Part shown: piece after piece, positions 55,232-64,000 of the stretch
Numbering within the stretch: position 1 is the first letter of the stretch
Layout: the number at the start of each line of letters is the position of its first letter
From: Candidatus Zixiibacteriota bacterium
Lineage (GTDB): Bacteria > Zixibacteria > MSB-5A5 > GN15 > FEB-12
Reading direction: 5' to 3'
NCBI GenBank assembly: GCA_024280215.1
Contig: JAJRQO010000019.1
Location: 1-64,000, forward strand
DNA: 64,000 bases
Notes under the pieces: generated by a model
Database searches by the model: none
What the model saw: only the letters and a program-made list of their open reading frames with translations
Told to the model about the DNA's origin: nothing
Made by a program: the position numbers and the translations under genes

Positions 55232-57742
55232 TTACTCCTTTCCCATTTTTATATATGAGATGATATCATTTATTTCTTTTGAACTTAATTCTGTTAATCC
55301 CGCATTACCTCGAATCATCGATTGCATTGCGGTTTGGTGTCGACCGAGCGACATCGTTGCCTGTAAGTATCCGACAGGTGCAGCCTTGACAAATGCGGAA
55401 CGCATCAAGTCAGGTGCGAATGAACCTTTCTGGTGACATTGTATGCATTGACTTTCGTACAAAATTTTTCCATTTTGCGGAGTGCCAACCAAATATTTTT
55501 TACCAATTTCAGATTTATCTTTATTGCGTAAATAGTAAACAATATTCATCGCCGTGTTCCCATCAAGTTCAACTATACCACCACGACCAAACTTTTTCAT
55601 TTCGGTACCATCACGACCAGACATCATCATCGCAACAATGAACCCATCGGAAAGGGACGCTAAAAATCCTTCTTTTCCAATACCAGGACCATTACCACCG
55701 CCACCGCCAGCACCATGACACTGTGAACACATATCATCAAATACAGCCCGACCATTATCAATATCACCAGGAATAGTACTGATACCATTGAGTTGAGGCG
55801 GGTTCTTTTCAAGAGTTCTAATGTATGCGACAATATCATTGAGTTCATACTTTGATAAATCCGATGTGCCGTTTTGTCCATGAAGGTTTCCTTTCATCTG
55901 AGTACCCGAACGGCCATAAGCAGCCATCTTCCAAATGAATTCATCCGATGCTAAGGCAAGGAAATCTTTATTTCCAATAGCAGGACCATTGAGACCAACA
56001 CCACTTTGCCCATGACACTGCGCACAAGTTCGTTCAAAAAGATATTTTCCGTTAAACTCAGAACCAACAATTTTCTTTTTGCTTGTTCCTTTGGTAGTTC
56101 CTCTGAAGCCTGATCGCAAATACGCCATTATATCGCCGAGTGCTTTTTTGCCAAGATGATTATATGATGACATCGCAGTATTACGACGACCTTTGACAAT
56201 CGTGTTGTACATAAATTTATTATCAGCAAGAGTATGAAGCTCTTTGGAGTTCAGCGATGGGCCAACTCCACCTTCTTTGTTATTGCCATGACAGGCGGCA
56301 CAGTTATCATAAAACAAGCTACTGCCTCTTTTTGATGAACCATACTGGATGGCTGAAGCAAAAGAATTATAGCTGATTTGTTTTTCTCGCCAACTCTCAA
56401 CATACGCCATAATATCGCCAAGGTCTTGTTTGGATAAAAAATTCCAACCTGGCATAGCAGTTCCTGCTCTACCATGTACTATCGTTTTATAAAATTTTTC
56501 ATTGTCAAACAATGAAAGCAGTTGAGGTGAGCGAAGCGTAGGACCAATTAAATCAGTTTCATAACGACCATCAATCCCATGGCACCCCGCACAGTTAGCA
56601 TTAAAAATTGTACGACCATACTTTGCTTCACCACCGACAAGTAGCACCTCTTTATAGGAAGGTGCATCTTTGCGAAGTGTTAAAACATGGTCAGCAATTT
56701 TAGAAATATCACTTTTTGAAAGTCCACCACCAGAACCCCATGCTGGCATAACAGATGAACCAGAACCATCTATTATAGCAGACAAAAAATCATGGTCAAC
56801 AATAGCCAAGAACTGAGGATTCCCCAAAGCAGGACCCAACTTACCAAGTTCTGTCAGGTTGGTGCCTTTACCATTTTTACCATGACACGCTGAACAGTAA
56901 CGTGAATATAAATCTTTACCGCTCTCTTCCACCACACCAGATGCAGCAATCATTCCTTCAGGAACAGCATACTCTTGTAATGATTTTATATAGACCGTTA
57001 AATCCAACGCTTCTTCTTTTGTAAAACCATAATCTATCATCTGCGAAGAGTCAGGTTGGATTTTTGGTTGATAGACTGCTTCAAATATATACGCAAGATT
57101 CAGATTACCATCAAATTCCTCAATAAGATGTTCATTATCATGATGAGGACGCTTGGCATGAAATGATGCCTGACCGATAGTTGTCAATTCAGGACCTAAT
57201 GAACCACCACGTCCTTGAACAGTATGACAACTCTGACAGCCATTTTCTATAAAGAGACGTTTACCCCGTTGGTAAGTACCCGAAACAACGGGCATTTCCG
57301 AACGGTGACAACGAGCGCAGTTCGCTTCAAGATACGGCGATGCTAAAACAGGTTCTTCCCAGTAAAATTTTTCTGACTCATGTGCCAATGCACCTTCAAG
57401 AGTTGTTGCTCTTCCTTGCCCATCATGACATATCGTACAACCAAATTTATTAGGGTCATGCGAATCAAGATATGTTCCAGGATGTACCTTGATAGGATTT
57501 TCTAAATCTTTAGTATTCGGGTCAGAAATTCCAACATGACAAATCACACACCTATCAATTTTATTAAAATGCGGTAAAACTAATTGGCGGTAATCTACCG
57601 AAAATTCGCTACCATCTTCATCAACAAACTCGGCATATTGTGCCTGATAATCTCGCCAGTCTGTTGTGAGATATTCATTAACGGCACCATAGATGAGAAA
57701 AACGATAACGACGATACTTGAGTAAAACATTATTTTTTTCAT
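55232..57742 (-). CDS. Ten-haem cytochrome c with tandem class I domains
   Basis: The product is 836 residues. It has an N-terminal transmembrane anchor (about 4-22), then ten CxxCH motifs with cysteines at 65, 102, 142, 169, 283, 384, 481, 573, 672 and 766. The first three lie close together in a multihaem-like region. The later ones each sit in a separate class I cytochrome domain with a distal Met (VMPAW, AMPGW, TAMSS, TQMKG, TEMKK, TAMQS). Spacing of the last six is about 95-100 residues, which indicates tandem duplication of one domain. Encoded between cytochrome b and the molybdoenzyme, it is the obvious electron carrier from the bc complex to that enzyme, replacing cytochrome c1 and NapB. 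GAGGT precedes the ATG. Confidence 0.92.
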   Translation of the reverse strand: MKKIMFYSSIVVIVFLIYGAVNEYLTTDWRDYQAQYAEFVDEDGSEFSVDYRQLVLPHFNKIDRCVICHVGISDPNTKDLENPIKVHPGTYLDSHDPNKFGCTICHDGQGRATTLEGALAHESEKFYWEEPVLASPYLEANCARCHRSEMPVVSGTYQRGKRLFIENGCQSCHTVQGRGGSLGPELTTIGQASFHAKRPHHDNEHLIEEFDGNLNLAYIFEAVYQPKIQPDSSQMIDYGFTKEEALDLTVYIKSLQEYAVPEGMIAASGVVEESGKDLYSRYCSACHGKNGKGTNLTELGKLGPALGNPQFLAIVDHDFLSAIIDGSGSSVMPAWGSGGGLSKSDISKIADHVLTLRKDAPSYKEVLLVGGEAKYGRTIFNANCAGCHGIDGRYETDLIGPTLRSPQLLSLFDNEKFYKTIVHGRAGTAMPGWNFLSKQDLGDIMAYVESWREKQISYNSFASAIQYGSSKRGSSLFYDNCAACHGNNKEGGVGPSLNSKELHTLADNKFMYNTIVKGRRNTAMSSYNHLGKKALGDIMAYLRSGFRGTTKGTSKKKIVGSEFNGKYLFERTCAQCHGQSGVGLNGPAIGNKDFLALASDEFIWKMAAYGRSGTQMKGNLHGQNGTSDLSKYELNDIVAYIRTLEKNPPQLNGISTIPGDIDNGRAVFDDMCSQCHGAGGGGGNGPGIGKEGFLASLSDGFIVAMMMSGRDGTEMKKFGRGGIVELDGNTAMNIVYYLRNKDKSEIGKKYLVGTPQNGKILYESQCIQCHQKGSFAPDLMRSAFVKAAPVGYLQATMSLGRHQTAMQSMIRGNAGLTELSSKEINDIISYIKMGKE

Positions 57743-57751
57743 AATATACCT

Positions 57752-59320
57752 CTAATGTGCCGGCCAAAGAGACGGCCACCAGTAAAAGTCCCAGTTCGGT
57801 CCACGATGTTGATAGGCGAAATATGTTAATATAACAAAGCCAACTAAGAAACAGGTAAAGACTGCCATCGCTCCCAAACGAGTAGACCCTGTATTTTTCA
57901 AAATCCTTATTGACCACCACACGAATAGCCCAGTTATTATAGTCCCCGGATTAATAAGTACAATTATTAATTGCGGTATTTGCGGGAACCAATTCCTTAA
58001 CCATCCAAAATTTACTGTAAAAACAAGTGTTGCTAATATTACTATCGAGGAAAATATCACTGTAGATTTGAAAACAGATTTTTCATTTTTATCTGGGAAC
58101 CACAACCCTGATTCATTTCGAGTCTTATCTAAAAATGGAATTAGCATAAGCCCAAGCACTGCCAAGCCTGGAATCGCAACACCACCCATAAAGGCGGAGT
58201 ATGATACCAATTCTTGGAGTCCTAAGAAATACCACGGTGCTTTGGCGGGATTCTCTGGTACGGCTGGATTGGCTGCTTCTTTAAGCGGAGCATCAGAGAC
58301 ATACGATAGAACTATCAATATTGCTAACACCAAAATAAAAATTGCCATTTCATAATTGAACAAATTCGGCCATGATTGCACTGTATTTTTTACTGAATTT
58401 TTTACATTGTTACTATCACCTTTAACCAAACACATAAGACCGTATGTTTTATTTTTTGTCGGAAATGCCATCTCGGCATTTTCATCAATCGGTGTACCTT
58501 CAAGCATCTCTTCTGTTATAACAGAAGGTCTCGACATACCACCATCTTTTCTAATTCTCCAAAAATGCACTCCAATAAAAGTTGTCAGTACTAAAGGAAG
58601 TAAAATACAATGAAGAAAATAAAAACGTACCAATGCTTCCTCACCAACTATATCCGCTCCCAAGAGCAATCGCATCTGTAATCCACCAATATCTATGATA
58701 TGTGTTATACCCAATGCATCAGTGATTTCAACAGGAGACCCCGCAATTTGAGCTCCAATAGTTGTCGCCCAATAGGCAAGTTGATCCCATGGAAGCAAGT
58801 AGCCTGTAAATGATAGTCCAAGTGTCACCGCAAACAAAATCATACCAACAACCCAGTTGAATTGTCTCGGGTGTCTATAAGAGCCAGTCATAAAAACTCG
58901 AACCATATGGAGAAAAACCCCAGCAACCATAATATGAGCTCCCCATCTATGGATATTCCGAATCAGTCGACCACCTGGGACAGCAAAATGAATATCTTTA
59001 ATTGAGTTATAAGCTTCGGCAAGTGACGGTTTATAATAAATCATCAAAAGAATTCCTGTAATTGCCAAAATCACAAACGATGCTGCCGATGCAATCCCAA
59101 GACCCATTGTAAATGTCTTTTTAAAATTGTATCTATGAGTACGAACAGAATGAATATGTAAAAAAAGATTTGAAAAAACTGATTGTGATGCAGCCCTATT
59201 CGATGACGGTGGTCCATGACGAACAGTCGCATCTTTAAAAGACTGTGGAAGATGTTTCAGATTTGTGAGAAACGTCTCGATTCCTGAAGGCATCTTATTC
59301 TTCTCTTCAGTATTAGACAT
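57752..59320 (-). CDS. Cytochrome b of a Rieske/cytochrome b complex, b6-like and fused
   Basis: The product is 522 residues. The N-terminal half has four helices with haem ligands His124 and His138 ([17 protein letters not shown]) and His237 and His252 (YFLHC...GVHFW). The 15-residue spacing of the second pair is typical of cytochrome b6 rather than of bc1 cytochrome b (14). The C-terminal half (about 330-522) corresponds to subunit IV and carries [12 protein letters not shown] at the quinol site, so both parts are fused in one chain. It overlaps the Rieske gene by 8 bp and is 9 bp before the cytochrome c gene. It oxidises menaquinol and sends electrons to the Rieske protein. Confidence 0.93.
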   Translation of the reverse strand: MSNTEEKNKMPSGIETFLTNLKHLPQSFKDATVRHGPPSSNRAASQSVFSNLFLHIHSVRTHRYNFKKTFTMGLGIASAASFVILAITGILLMIYYKPSLAEAYNSIKDIHFAVPGGRLIRNIHRWGAHIMVAGVFLHMVRVFMTGSYRHPRQFNWVVGMILFAVTLGLSFTGYLLPWDQLAYWATTIGAQIAGSPVEITDALGITHIIDIGGLQMRLLLGADIVGEEALVRFYFLHCILLPLVLTTFIGVHFWRIRKDGGMSRPSVITEEMLEGTPIDENAEMAFPTKNKTYGLMCLVKGDSNNVKNSVKNTVQSWPNLFNYEMAIFILVLAILIVLSYVSDAPLKEAANPAVPENPAKAPWYFLGLQELVSYSAFMGGVAIPGLAVLGLMLIPFLDKTRNESGLWFPDKNEKSVFKSTVIFSSIVILATLVFTVNFGWLRNWFPQIPQLIIVLINPGTIITGLFVWWSIRILKNTGSTRLGAMAVFTCFLVGFVILTYFAYQHRGPNWDFYWWPSLWPAH

Positions 59321-59774
59321 AGAATTGTTCCTTAACTCCTGATTCGACAGTTTTATCTAAATTTAATGAAAGCTGTCCAGATGGTAATTTTTCAATTTTA
59401 AACCACTTGAGGGCTTTTGGTGCAGGACCTTGAATAATCTCACCCTGCGCGTCAAATTTGGAACCATGACACGGACAATCAAATCCTCTTCCTGTCCATT
59501 TCACTACACAACCTAAATGGGTACATGTCGTTGAGATTGCAAAGAGACCATCATCGTCAGCAAAAAGAACAACCCGTTCTTTTTCAAATATCTTTGTTGT
59601 ACCATTTGGAAAATCTGACGGCATACCTAATTTTATTTTTTTTGATTCTTGAGGAAGCAGAGTTGGCATCGTAAACTTTAACAATGAGCCACCCCATACT
59701 GCTAATGACCCCCAAAATGTTGCAGGGGCAAATTTTGTAATAAAATTACGCCGTGAATCTTTCTTCTCATCCAT
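59313..59774 (-). CDS. Rieske [2Fe-2S] protein
   Basis: The product is 153 residues. A Tat-type signal anchor reads [20 protein letters not shown]. The cluster-binding boxes are CTHLGC (Cys84, His86, with Cys89 for the disulfide) and CPCHGS (Cys100 and His103, with Cys102). The start at 59774 has GGTGG 5 nt upstream; the earlier in-frame GTG would lie in that site. The ATG overlaps the end of the GltD-like gene by 8 bp (ATGGATGA) and its own stop overlaps the cytochrome b start, so all three are translationally coupled. Confidence 0.94.
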   Translation of the reverse strand: MDEKKDSRRNFITKFAPATFWGSLAVWGGSLLKFTMPTLLPQESKKIKLGMPSDFPNGTTKIFEKERVVLFADDDGLFAISTTCTHLGCVVKWTGRGFDCPCHGSKFDAQGEIIQGPAPKALKWFKIEKLPSGQLSLNLDKTVESGVKEQFYV

Positions 59775-61611
59775 TATTACCACCTATTTCACAAAAAGTT
59801 ACTCTTTCCATTGTTATTGCTCCTACTGGACAACGATCAGCACAACAGGCACAGCGAATGCACTTCGTCTCATCTTTGATAATCGCTGAGTCGTCTTCGG
59901 CGAACCCAGAAGCTTTTAAATCAAAATTATTTTGTATCGCTAATTCTTTTACAGAAACGAGTTGCAAACACAGCTCTGGACATACATCAGCACAACCACC
60001 ACATAAGACACATACATCGCCGTTGAAAATTGTATTTACTGAACAATCAAGACAACGTGCCGCTTCTGAAATCACATCAAGCTCGGTATAGCCTAACTCA
60101 ACAGGTGGTCTTTTGAGCTTGAGACGTTCTTCTACCTCAAGTGCTGGTATCTCTTGTCGTTTCGTTTCTTCATAAGAGGCTTCACGAGCATAGTTCTCTA
60201 ATGTAGCATGATTGAGTTCAAGTTTTGGAGTAATTTGTAATCCAACAATCTGTTTCGCAATTGTCTGGGCGACTTTTTTTCCGTCAGCTACCGCATCGAT
60301 AACAAGTTTGGTTCCATAGGCACAATCACCAGCAAAAAAGATATTCGGCACATCGGTCGAACCATCTTTGTTAACAGAAACCAATCCATAATCATTAAAT
60401 GAAAGTCTGTCTGTTTTTGGATTTATAAATGAAAGGTCGATTTGCTGTCCGATAGCCATCATAATATTATCACACTCTATTGTGGTAATATCGTTTTCAT
60501 CAAAAACAGGAGCAAATTTCCCTTCAGTATTCAAAACTGACAAACATTTTTTAAATTTGATACCAACTAATTTATCACCCTCAAAAAGAACTTCGTGAGG
60601 TCCAACAGAATTTAATCGCTTAATCCCCTCTTCAGCACCTTCTATGATTTCAACTTCATCAGCCATCATCTCTTCAAGTGATTCCAAACAACAAAGATGT
60701 ACTTCACGAACACCTTCCATCCGTTTTGCTTGTCGAGAAATATCAAATTGTCCGTAACGTAATGCCGACCGTCCTATATCATATGCAACCGAACCTCCAC
60801 CGATAACAACAATCTTTTCACCTAATGGTGTATCTTTGCCGACATAAAAATCTCGTAAAAACTCGACTCCACCCAAAACTTGATTATGATCAAAGCCTGG
60901 CATTGGAATCGAACGAGAACGTTTGGCTCCAACCGCTACAATAACAGCATCAAACTCAGTTGCCAATTGTGAGAAGAGTACGTCCTTCCCTACTGTCGTA
61001 TTCACTTTAAACTCAACGCCAAGTTCTTTTATAATTTCAACTTCACGTTGAATTATATCACGAGGTAAGCGATAATCAGGAATCCCTACCGCAAGCATGC
61101 CACCTGCAACTGGTTCAGTTTCAAAAACTGTTGATTTTATACCATAGAGTGCTAAATCATGAGCACATGCTAATCCCGCAGGACCTGAACCGATGATTGC
61201 TACTTTTTTTTGTGTCTTCGGTGTTTCTTTATCTATGAGAGTTAATTCGTTGACTGAAAGATTTTCACGGTTTGATACATATTTACGAATGTTATCCAAT
61301 ACGGATAAAATCATCTTATCACTATGTGTTGAATAATACTGTTCCGATGCAAACCTTTTTAATGCACGTATTGAAACAGGTTTATCAATATCACCTCGAC
61401 GGCAATTAACTTCGCATGGTGCCGCACATATCCGTCCGCAGATTGAAGCAAGTGGATTTGGTCCTCGAGCAATCAAGTATGCTTCTTCGTACTTTCCCTG
61501 TGCCAACGCTCGGACATATCCACGGGCATCAGTGCCTACTGGGCAGGCTGATTGACAATTGATAAGTTCTTGCCAATATTTTTCATCTGGTACATTTACA
61601 GAATAACTCAT
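59767..61611 (-). CDS. GltD-like NAD(P)/FAD oxidoreductase with N- and C-terminal Fe-S clusters
   Basis: The product is 614 residues. The N-terminal cysteine region (Cys19, Cys23, Cys58, Cys62, Cys66, Cys70) matches the Fe-S domain of glutamate-synthase small subunit. It is followed by an FAD-binding [10 protein letters not shown] (about 140) and an NAD(P)-binding [10 protein letters not shown] (about 273), with FAGDC near 430. The C-terminus adds a cysteine-rich segment ([16 protein letters not shown]) and a ferredoxin motif [12 protein letters not shown]. No glutamate synthase large subunit is nearby. As first gene of the bc operon, it may feed NAD(P)H electrons into, or draw them from, the complex. 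AGGA lies 6 nt before the ATG. Confidence 0.88.
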   Translation of the reverse strand: MSYSVNVPDEKYWQELINCQSACPVGTDARGYVRALAQGKYEEAYLIARGPNPLASICGRICAAPCEVNCRRGDIDKPVSIRALKRFASEQYYSTHSDKMILSVLDNIRKYVSNRENLSVNELTLIDKETPKTQKKVAIIGSGPAGLACAHDLALYGIKSTVFETEPVAGGMLAVGIPDYRLPRDIIQREVEIIKELGVEFKVNTTVGKDVLFSQLATEFDAVIVAVGAKRSRSIPMPGFDHNQVLGGVEFLRDFYVGKDTPLGEKIVVIGGGSVAYDIGRSALRYGQFDISRQAKRMEGVREVHLCCLESLEEMMADEVEIIEGAEEGIKRLNSVGPHEVLFEGDKLVGIKFKKCLSVLNTEGKFAPVFDENDITTIECDNIMMAIGQQIDLSFINPKTDRLSFNDYGLVSVNKDGSTDVPNIFFAGDCAYGTKLVIDAVADGKKVAQTIAKQIVGLQITPKLELNHATLENYAREASYEETKRQEIPALEVEERLKLKRPPVELGYTELDVISEAARCLDCSVNTIFNGDVCVLCGGCADVCPELCLQLVSVKELAIQNNFDLKASGFAEDDSAIIKDETKCIRCACCADRCPVGAITMERVTFCEIGGNNG

Positions 61612-61677
61612 TGTGTATCCTGTTCAGATTTTTTTAGATTAAATTGTAATTAGTTTCCATTATTGATTACAGGACAA

Positions 61678-61723
61678 ATTATACCATGTTTTAGTCGCCA
61701 CTAACTTGACGTAAGTCAAGTTA
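61678..61723 (-). promoter_or_regulatory. Activator-dependent promoter of the respiratory operon with CRP/FNR-type site at -41.5
   Basis: On the minus strand a perfect -10 box TATAAT (61683-61678) lies 29 bp from the centre of a palindrome (61702-61723) with half-sites TAACTTGAC and GTCAAGTTA separated by 4 bp. Counting the -10 box as -12 to -7, the palindrome is centred at -41.5, the class II position of CRP/FNR activators. The -35 position (AGTTAG) is poor, consistent with activator dependence. The leader to the ATG at 61611 is about 60 nt. Confidence 0.75.
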
Positions 61724-61740
61724 ATGGAATTATTTTTCTT

Positions 61741-61754
61741 TTGACTTAAGTCAA
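61741..61754. promoter_or_regulatory. Second TTGAC-N4-GTCAA palindrome (centre -76.5)
   Basis: TTGACTTAAGTCAA is a perfect 14-bp palindrome, 35 bp upstream of the first site measured centre to centre. It is probably a second binding site for the same dimeric regulator. Confidence 0.65.
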
Positions 61755-61945
61755 GAATAACAGCCTATATCTACATTTCTGAGTCTGAGTGGCTACTTTC
61801 TACTTGCATATGAGCATATCTTAAAAAATACTATTAATTATTTTATGTGTATAAAAAATTTTGTTATTCAAATTTTGAAGAATTTTACGATTGGAATTTT
61901 ACTAAATTGAAAAACCAGAGTGTTATCTCTGGCTTATTTAATTAT

Positions 61946-62071
61946 TCAATATAGGAATTGTAAAAACTCTTGTTGAAGATATTCATGTGTCTGGTAGTTT
62001 GGAGCAAGTGTATCAGGCATCAGCAAAAATTTAAACGGCTGGTCATGTTCATCTGCTAATACAGTATTCAT
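61946..62071 (-). CDS. Possible small protein or C-terminal relic of a lost gene
   Basis: ATG 62071 opens 41 codons (MNTVLADEHDQPFKFLLMPD, then TLAPNYQTHEYLQQEFLQFLY). The same frame stays open upstream for at least 30 more codons without a start and runs back into the end of the sigma-54 activator gene. Residue composition is protein-like, but no ribosome-binding site is clear and no family is recognised. It could be a decayed gene end. Confidence 0.3.
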   Translation of the reverse strand: MNTVLADEHDQPFKFLLMPDTLAPNYQTHEYLQQEFLQFLY

Positions 62072-62136
62072 ACTTAAATCTGAGACATCTCGGTTAATAC
62101 TTCCGAGTTCAGGAATAGAATTTAAATTACGGATAC

Positions 62137-63867
62137 TTAGTGAACAATATTGTATTCTTGCATCTTACGCCAGAGAGTTGTACGACTGACTCCAAGTTCA
62201 AATGCAATTCGACGACGATTCTTTGGATACAATTTGAGTAATCGTTCTATCTCTTTTTTACTAACAGCCTCTGGTGTGGATGCATCTTTTATGAATGATT
62301 CATTTCCAATAAAAATCTCTTCAGGTAAATCCTTCCGTTCAATCCGTTCACTCTTTGCTCGTAAAAAAGCATATTCCAAAGCACCAAACAGTTGTCGGAT
62401 ATTTCCTGGCCAATGATACTGCTTTAAGACATTCATACCTCTTGTAGAAATTGCGGTAATATCTTTGTTATATTTCTGTCTAAGATAGTTTAATCGGAAA
62501 TCAATCAGTACTGACAAATCTCCAATCCGTTCGCGAAGTGGTGGAATAATAATTTTAATCACATTTAAACGATAATATAAATCAGATCGGAAAACGCCTT
62601 TTTCAATCAGCTCTAATAAATTTTGATTCGATGCGGCAATAATGCGAACATTCACTTTTTCAAGCCTGTTAGAACCTACTGGTTCAAACTCCTGCTCTTC
62701 AAGAACCCGAAGAAGCTTTGACTGCAACGCTGGAGACATATTTTCAACTTCATCTAAGAAAATCGTCCCTTTGTCAGCTTTTTTAAACTTACCGGCGTAG
62801 TTTAAAACCGCACCTGTAAAAGCACCTTTTACATGTCCAAACAATTCTGACTCCAAAAGTGATTCGGTCAATGCCGAACAATTTATTTTTACAAATGGTT
62901 GACTTTTGCGATGCGAAAGTTTTTGAATCGCTTTTGCAATCAACTCTTTACCAGTACCTGTCTCACCTTTAATTAAGATTGGTGCATCAGTCGGAGCCGA
63001 TTCTTCAACCAATTCTAAAATCTCTTTCATATTATCACTTTTACTAATAATATTGTGATACTCAAAAGCATTTTCAGCAGATTTTCGTAGAGCGACTGTT
63101 TCAGAGACTTTACTCACAACCCCAATGACAGATTCCACTTTTCCTTTGGCATTTTTGTTAACCATAATCGATTTTTCGTATGGTGTCATTTCTTTACCGA
63201 TTATCATCCTCTGATGAGCATTAATCACGTTCGTTTTATTTTTGACCGCCCATACCAGTGGACAATCTTCATCACACTCATCAGAGCAAAGTACATCAGC
63301 ACATTTATACCCTATCAAATCCTGTGCTGTTTTATTAACAATTTTCAAAAGCTTTTCATTCACCGAGGTTATCACACCATCTGGTGTTGCCGTATAATAC
63401 CCATCACTAATGTCGTCTAAAATAGTATGCAACCGCTCTTTTTCAATCATCAAGGCGGCGTTGGTCTCCTCAAGCGAACCGATATACATACCCAGCTGTT
63501 TCATATTTCGATACAGTTCAAGCACCCCAATTGTGTTTCCCTCTTTATCGATGATAGGCGAAGCCGAGACACAAAATGGTCCAGACTTATGTTTTTGACA
63601 ATGCAAATTATGTTCTGAAAAATCTTCTTGATTATTTATGATATTACGGTGTGGACAACTTTTGTAACAATGGTCAAAACCAATCACATCAGTGCATTTT
63701 TTTCCGATAAACTCTGATGGATCTTTATCATAAATATCGGCAAAGCGTTTATTGACATACATAATATTAAAATCAATATCAATAGCCACCAAACCGTCAT
63801 AAATAGATTCCGCTATATTATCTAAGACATGTTGATTCTTAATTTTGTTATTCAACTTATCTTCCAC
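62137..63867 (-). CDS. Sigma-54 activator with two cysteine-rich PAS sensor domains
   Basis: The product is 576 residues. It starts at GTG with AAAGGA upstream. PAS 1 (about 15-120) carries Cys58, Cys67, Cys71, Cys90 and Cys99 (CTDVIGFDHCYKSCPHRN). PAS 2 (about 145-250) carries Cys189, Cys194, Cys198 and Cys202 (CADVLCSDECDEDCPL). The AAA+ domain has GETGTGKE (301-308) and GAFTGA (348-353), and a Fis-type helix-turn-helix ends the protein (RRIAFELGVSRTTLWRKM). There is no receiver domain, so it senses its signal directly. The cysteine clusters could bind metal or an Fe-S cluster, or form disulfides. It lies just upstream of the respiratory operon on the same strand, 525 bp before it. Confidence 0.92.
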   Translation of the reverse strand: MEDKLNNKIKNQHVLDNIAESIYDGLVAIDIDFNIMYVNKRFADIYDKDPSEFIGKKCTDVIGFDHCYKSCPHRNIINNQEDFSEHNLHCQKHKSGPFCVSASPIIDKEGNTIGVLELYRNMKQLGMYIGSLEETNAALMIEKERLHTILDDISDGYYTATPDGVITSVNEKLLKIVNKTAQDLIGYKCADVLCSDECDEDCPLVWAVKNKTNVINAHQRMIIGKEMTPYEKSIMVNKNAKGKVESVIGVVSKVSETVALRKSAENAFEYHNIISKSDNMKEILELVEESAPTDAPILIKGETGTGKELIAKAIQKLSHRKSQPFVKINCSALTESLLESELFGHVKGAFTGAVLNYAGKFKKADKGTIFLDEVENMSPALQSKLLRVLEEQEFEPVGSNRLEKVNVRIIAASNQNLLELIEKGVFRSDLYYRLNVIKIIIPPLRERIGDLSVLIDFRLNYLRQKYNKDITAISTRGMNVLKQYHWPGNIRQLFGALEYAFLRAKSERIERKDLPEEIFIGNESFIKDASTPEAVSKKEIERLLKLYPKNRRRIAFELGVSRTTLWRKMQEYNIVH

Positions 63868-63879
63868 GAAATAAATCCT

Positions 63880-63999
63880 TTACAACTTTTCTATTTGAAC
63901 CAATGTTTTATCTATCAGAGCTACTAACTGAACCGCAAGCGGGTCATCAGACCGTTTTAAAATAGCCTCTGTAAACCTATTATACCACGGTTTTAAATA
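63880..63999 (-). CDS. C-terminal end of an unidentified protein (partial at window edge)
   Basis: Thirty-nine codons read from the window edge to a TAA at 63882-63880: YLKPWYNRFTEAILKRSDDP, then LAVQLVALIDKTLVQIEKL. The helical, amphipathic end looks like a real protein. The stop is 12 bp before the GTG of the sigma-54 activator, so the two genes are probably cotranscribed. No family is recognised from this fragment. Confidence 0.55.
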   Translation of the reverse strand, partial: YLKPWYNRFTEAILKRSDDPLAVQLVALIDKTLVQIEKL

Positions 64000-64000
64000 A

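Larger units (their letters stand above)
61612..62136. other. Intergenic region with operators and a possible gene relic
   Basis: It contains the promoter and two CRP/FNR-type palindromes of the respiratory operon (61678-61754), about 170 bp of AT-rich DNA without visible signal, and a minus-strand frame at 61946-62071 described separately. Confidence 0.6.

Noticed and set aside
52561..61611. Formate dehydrogenase operon
   Set aside because: The molybdoenzyme has the NapA/NasA-type CMTSAV and YDDIE segments and NapG/NapH partners; FdhB- and FdhC-type subunits are absent.
59767..61611. Glutamate synthase small subunit (gltD)
   Set aside because: There is no large subunit, extra C-terminal ferredoxin clusters are present, and the gene overlaps the Rieske gene; a respiratory role fits better.

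Overview
The window is low-GC DNA from a diderm bacterium that is probably an uncultivated member of the FCB superphylum, most like Zixibacteria-type lineages. This is inferred from three features seen together: C-terminal sorting domains of type IX secretion (T9SS) with the NPFNPTTTI motif, dockerin-like repeats of the DIADLVxxVxYMFxGG kind inside secreted proteins, and predicted outer-membrane beta-barrels and lipoproteins. Canonical -35/-10 promoters occur (for example TTGACA-17-TATACT near 43.1 kb). GTG and TTG starts are common and often follow a good Shine-Dalgarno sequence. No rRNA, tRNA or CRISPR array was found.

Layout. 1-137 is the right end of an IS256-family element, inserted into the 3' end of a small secreted-protein gene. 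125-7992 (minus) is an envelope operon: beta-barrel, TPR protein, RimK-like ATP-grasp ligase, transglutaminase-like 7TM protein, TPR/carboxypeptidase-regulatory protein and a small dockerin protein. 8461-10371 encodes a cohesin/dockerin/T9SS protein. 10637-14227 is a histidine kinase with a sigma-54 activator. 14588-20358 holds a beta-barrel and a 1265-residue modular secreted protein. 20483-24388 (minus) holds two lipoproteins: one carries a thiol-activated-cytolysin-like pore-forming domain fused to a LamG-like domain, and the other is a beta-helix protein with a long glycine-rich region. 24659-31390 (minus) holds a Ser/Thr kinase, an ECF sigma factor, an archaemetzincin and a haem-binding two-component system. 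31576-34245 (minus) is an NrfD/HybA membrane redox module with a lipoate-site-less GcvH-like protein. 34745-37860 is a small surface-glycan operon. 37912-42999 (minus) is a 1695-residue beta-helix/C-type-lectin/dockerin/T9SS adhesin. 43251-48063 is a REC-XRE regulator and a nine-PAS histidine kinase.

48893-61611 (minus) is one long respiratory operon: GltD-like FAD/Fe-S oxidoreductase, Rieske protein, fused cytochrome b, ten-haem cytochrome c, NapA-like molybdoenzyme, NapG, NapH, a small periplasmic protein and a second NapH/NosR-like membrane ferredoxin. Upstream are two TTGAC-N4-GTCAA palindromes, one centred exactly at -41.5 from a TATAAT box, as expected for CRP/FNR class II activation. 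The next gene (62137-63867) is a sigma-54 activator with two cysteine-rich PAS domains. The arrangement suggests quinol or NAD(P)H oxidation through a b6-like bc complex, electron transfer along the multihaem cytochrome and reduction of an N-oxyanion-type acceptor by the molybdoenzyme, with no NapB or NapC present.

The most unusual items are the cytolysin-LamG lipoprotein, the bc/decahaem/NapA-like operon with altered molybdoenzyme motifs, the ATP-grasp/7TM-transglutaminase operon, and a two-hairpin repeat present twice, both times next to dockerin genes.
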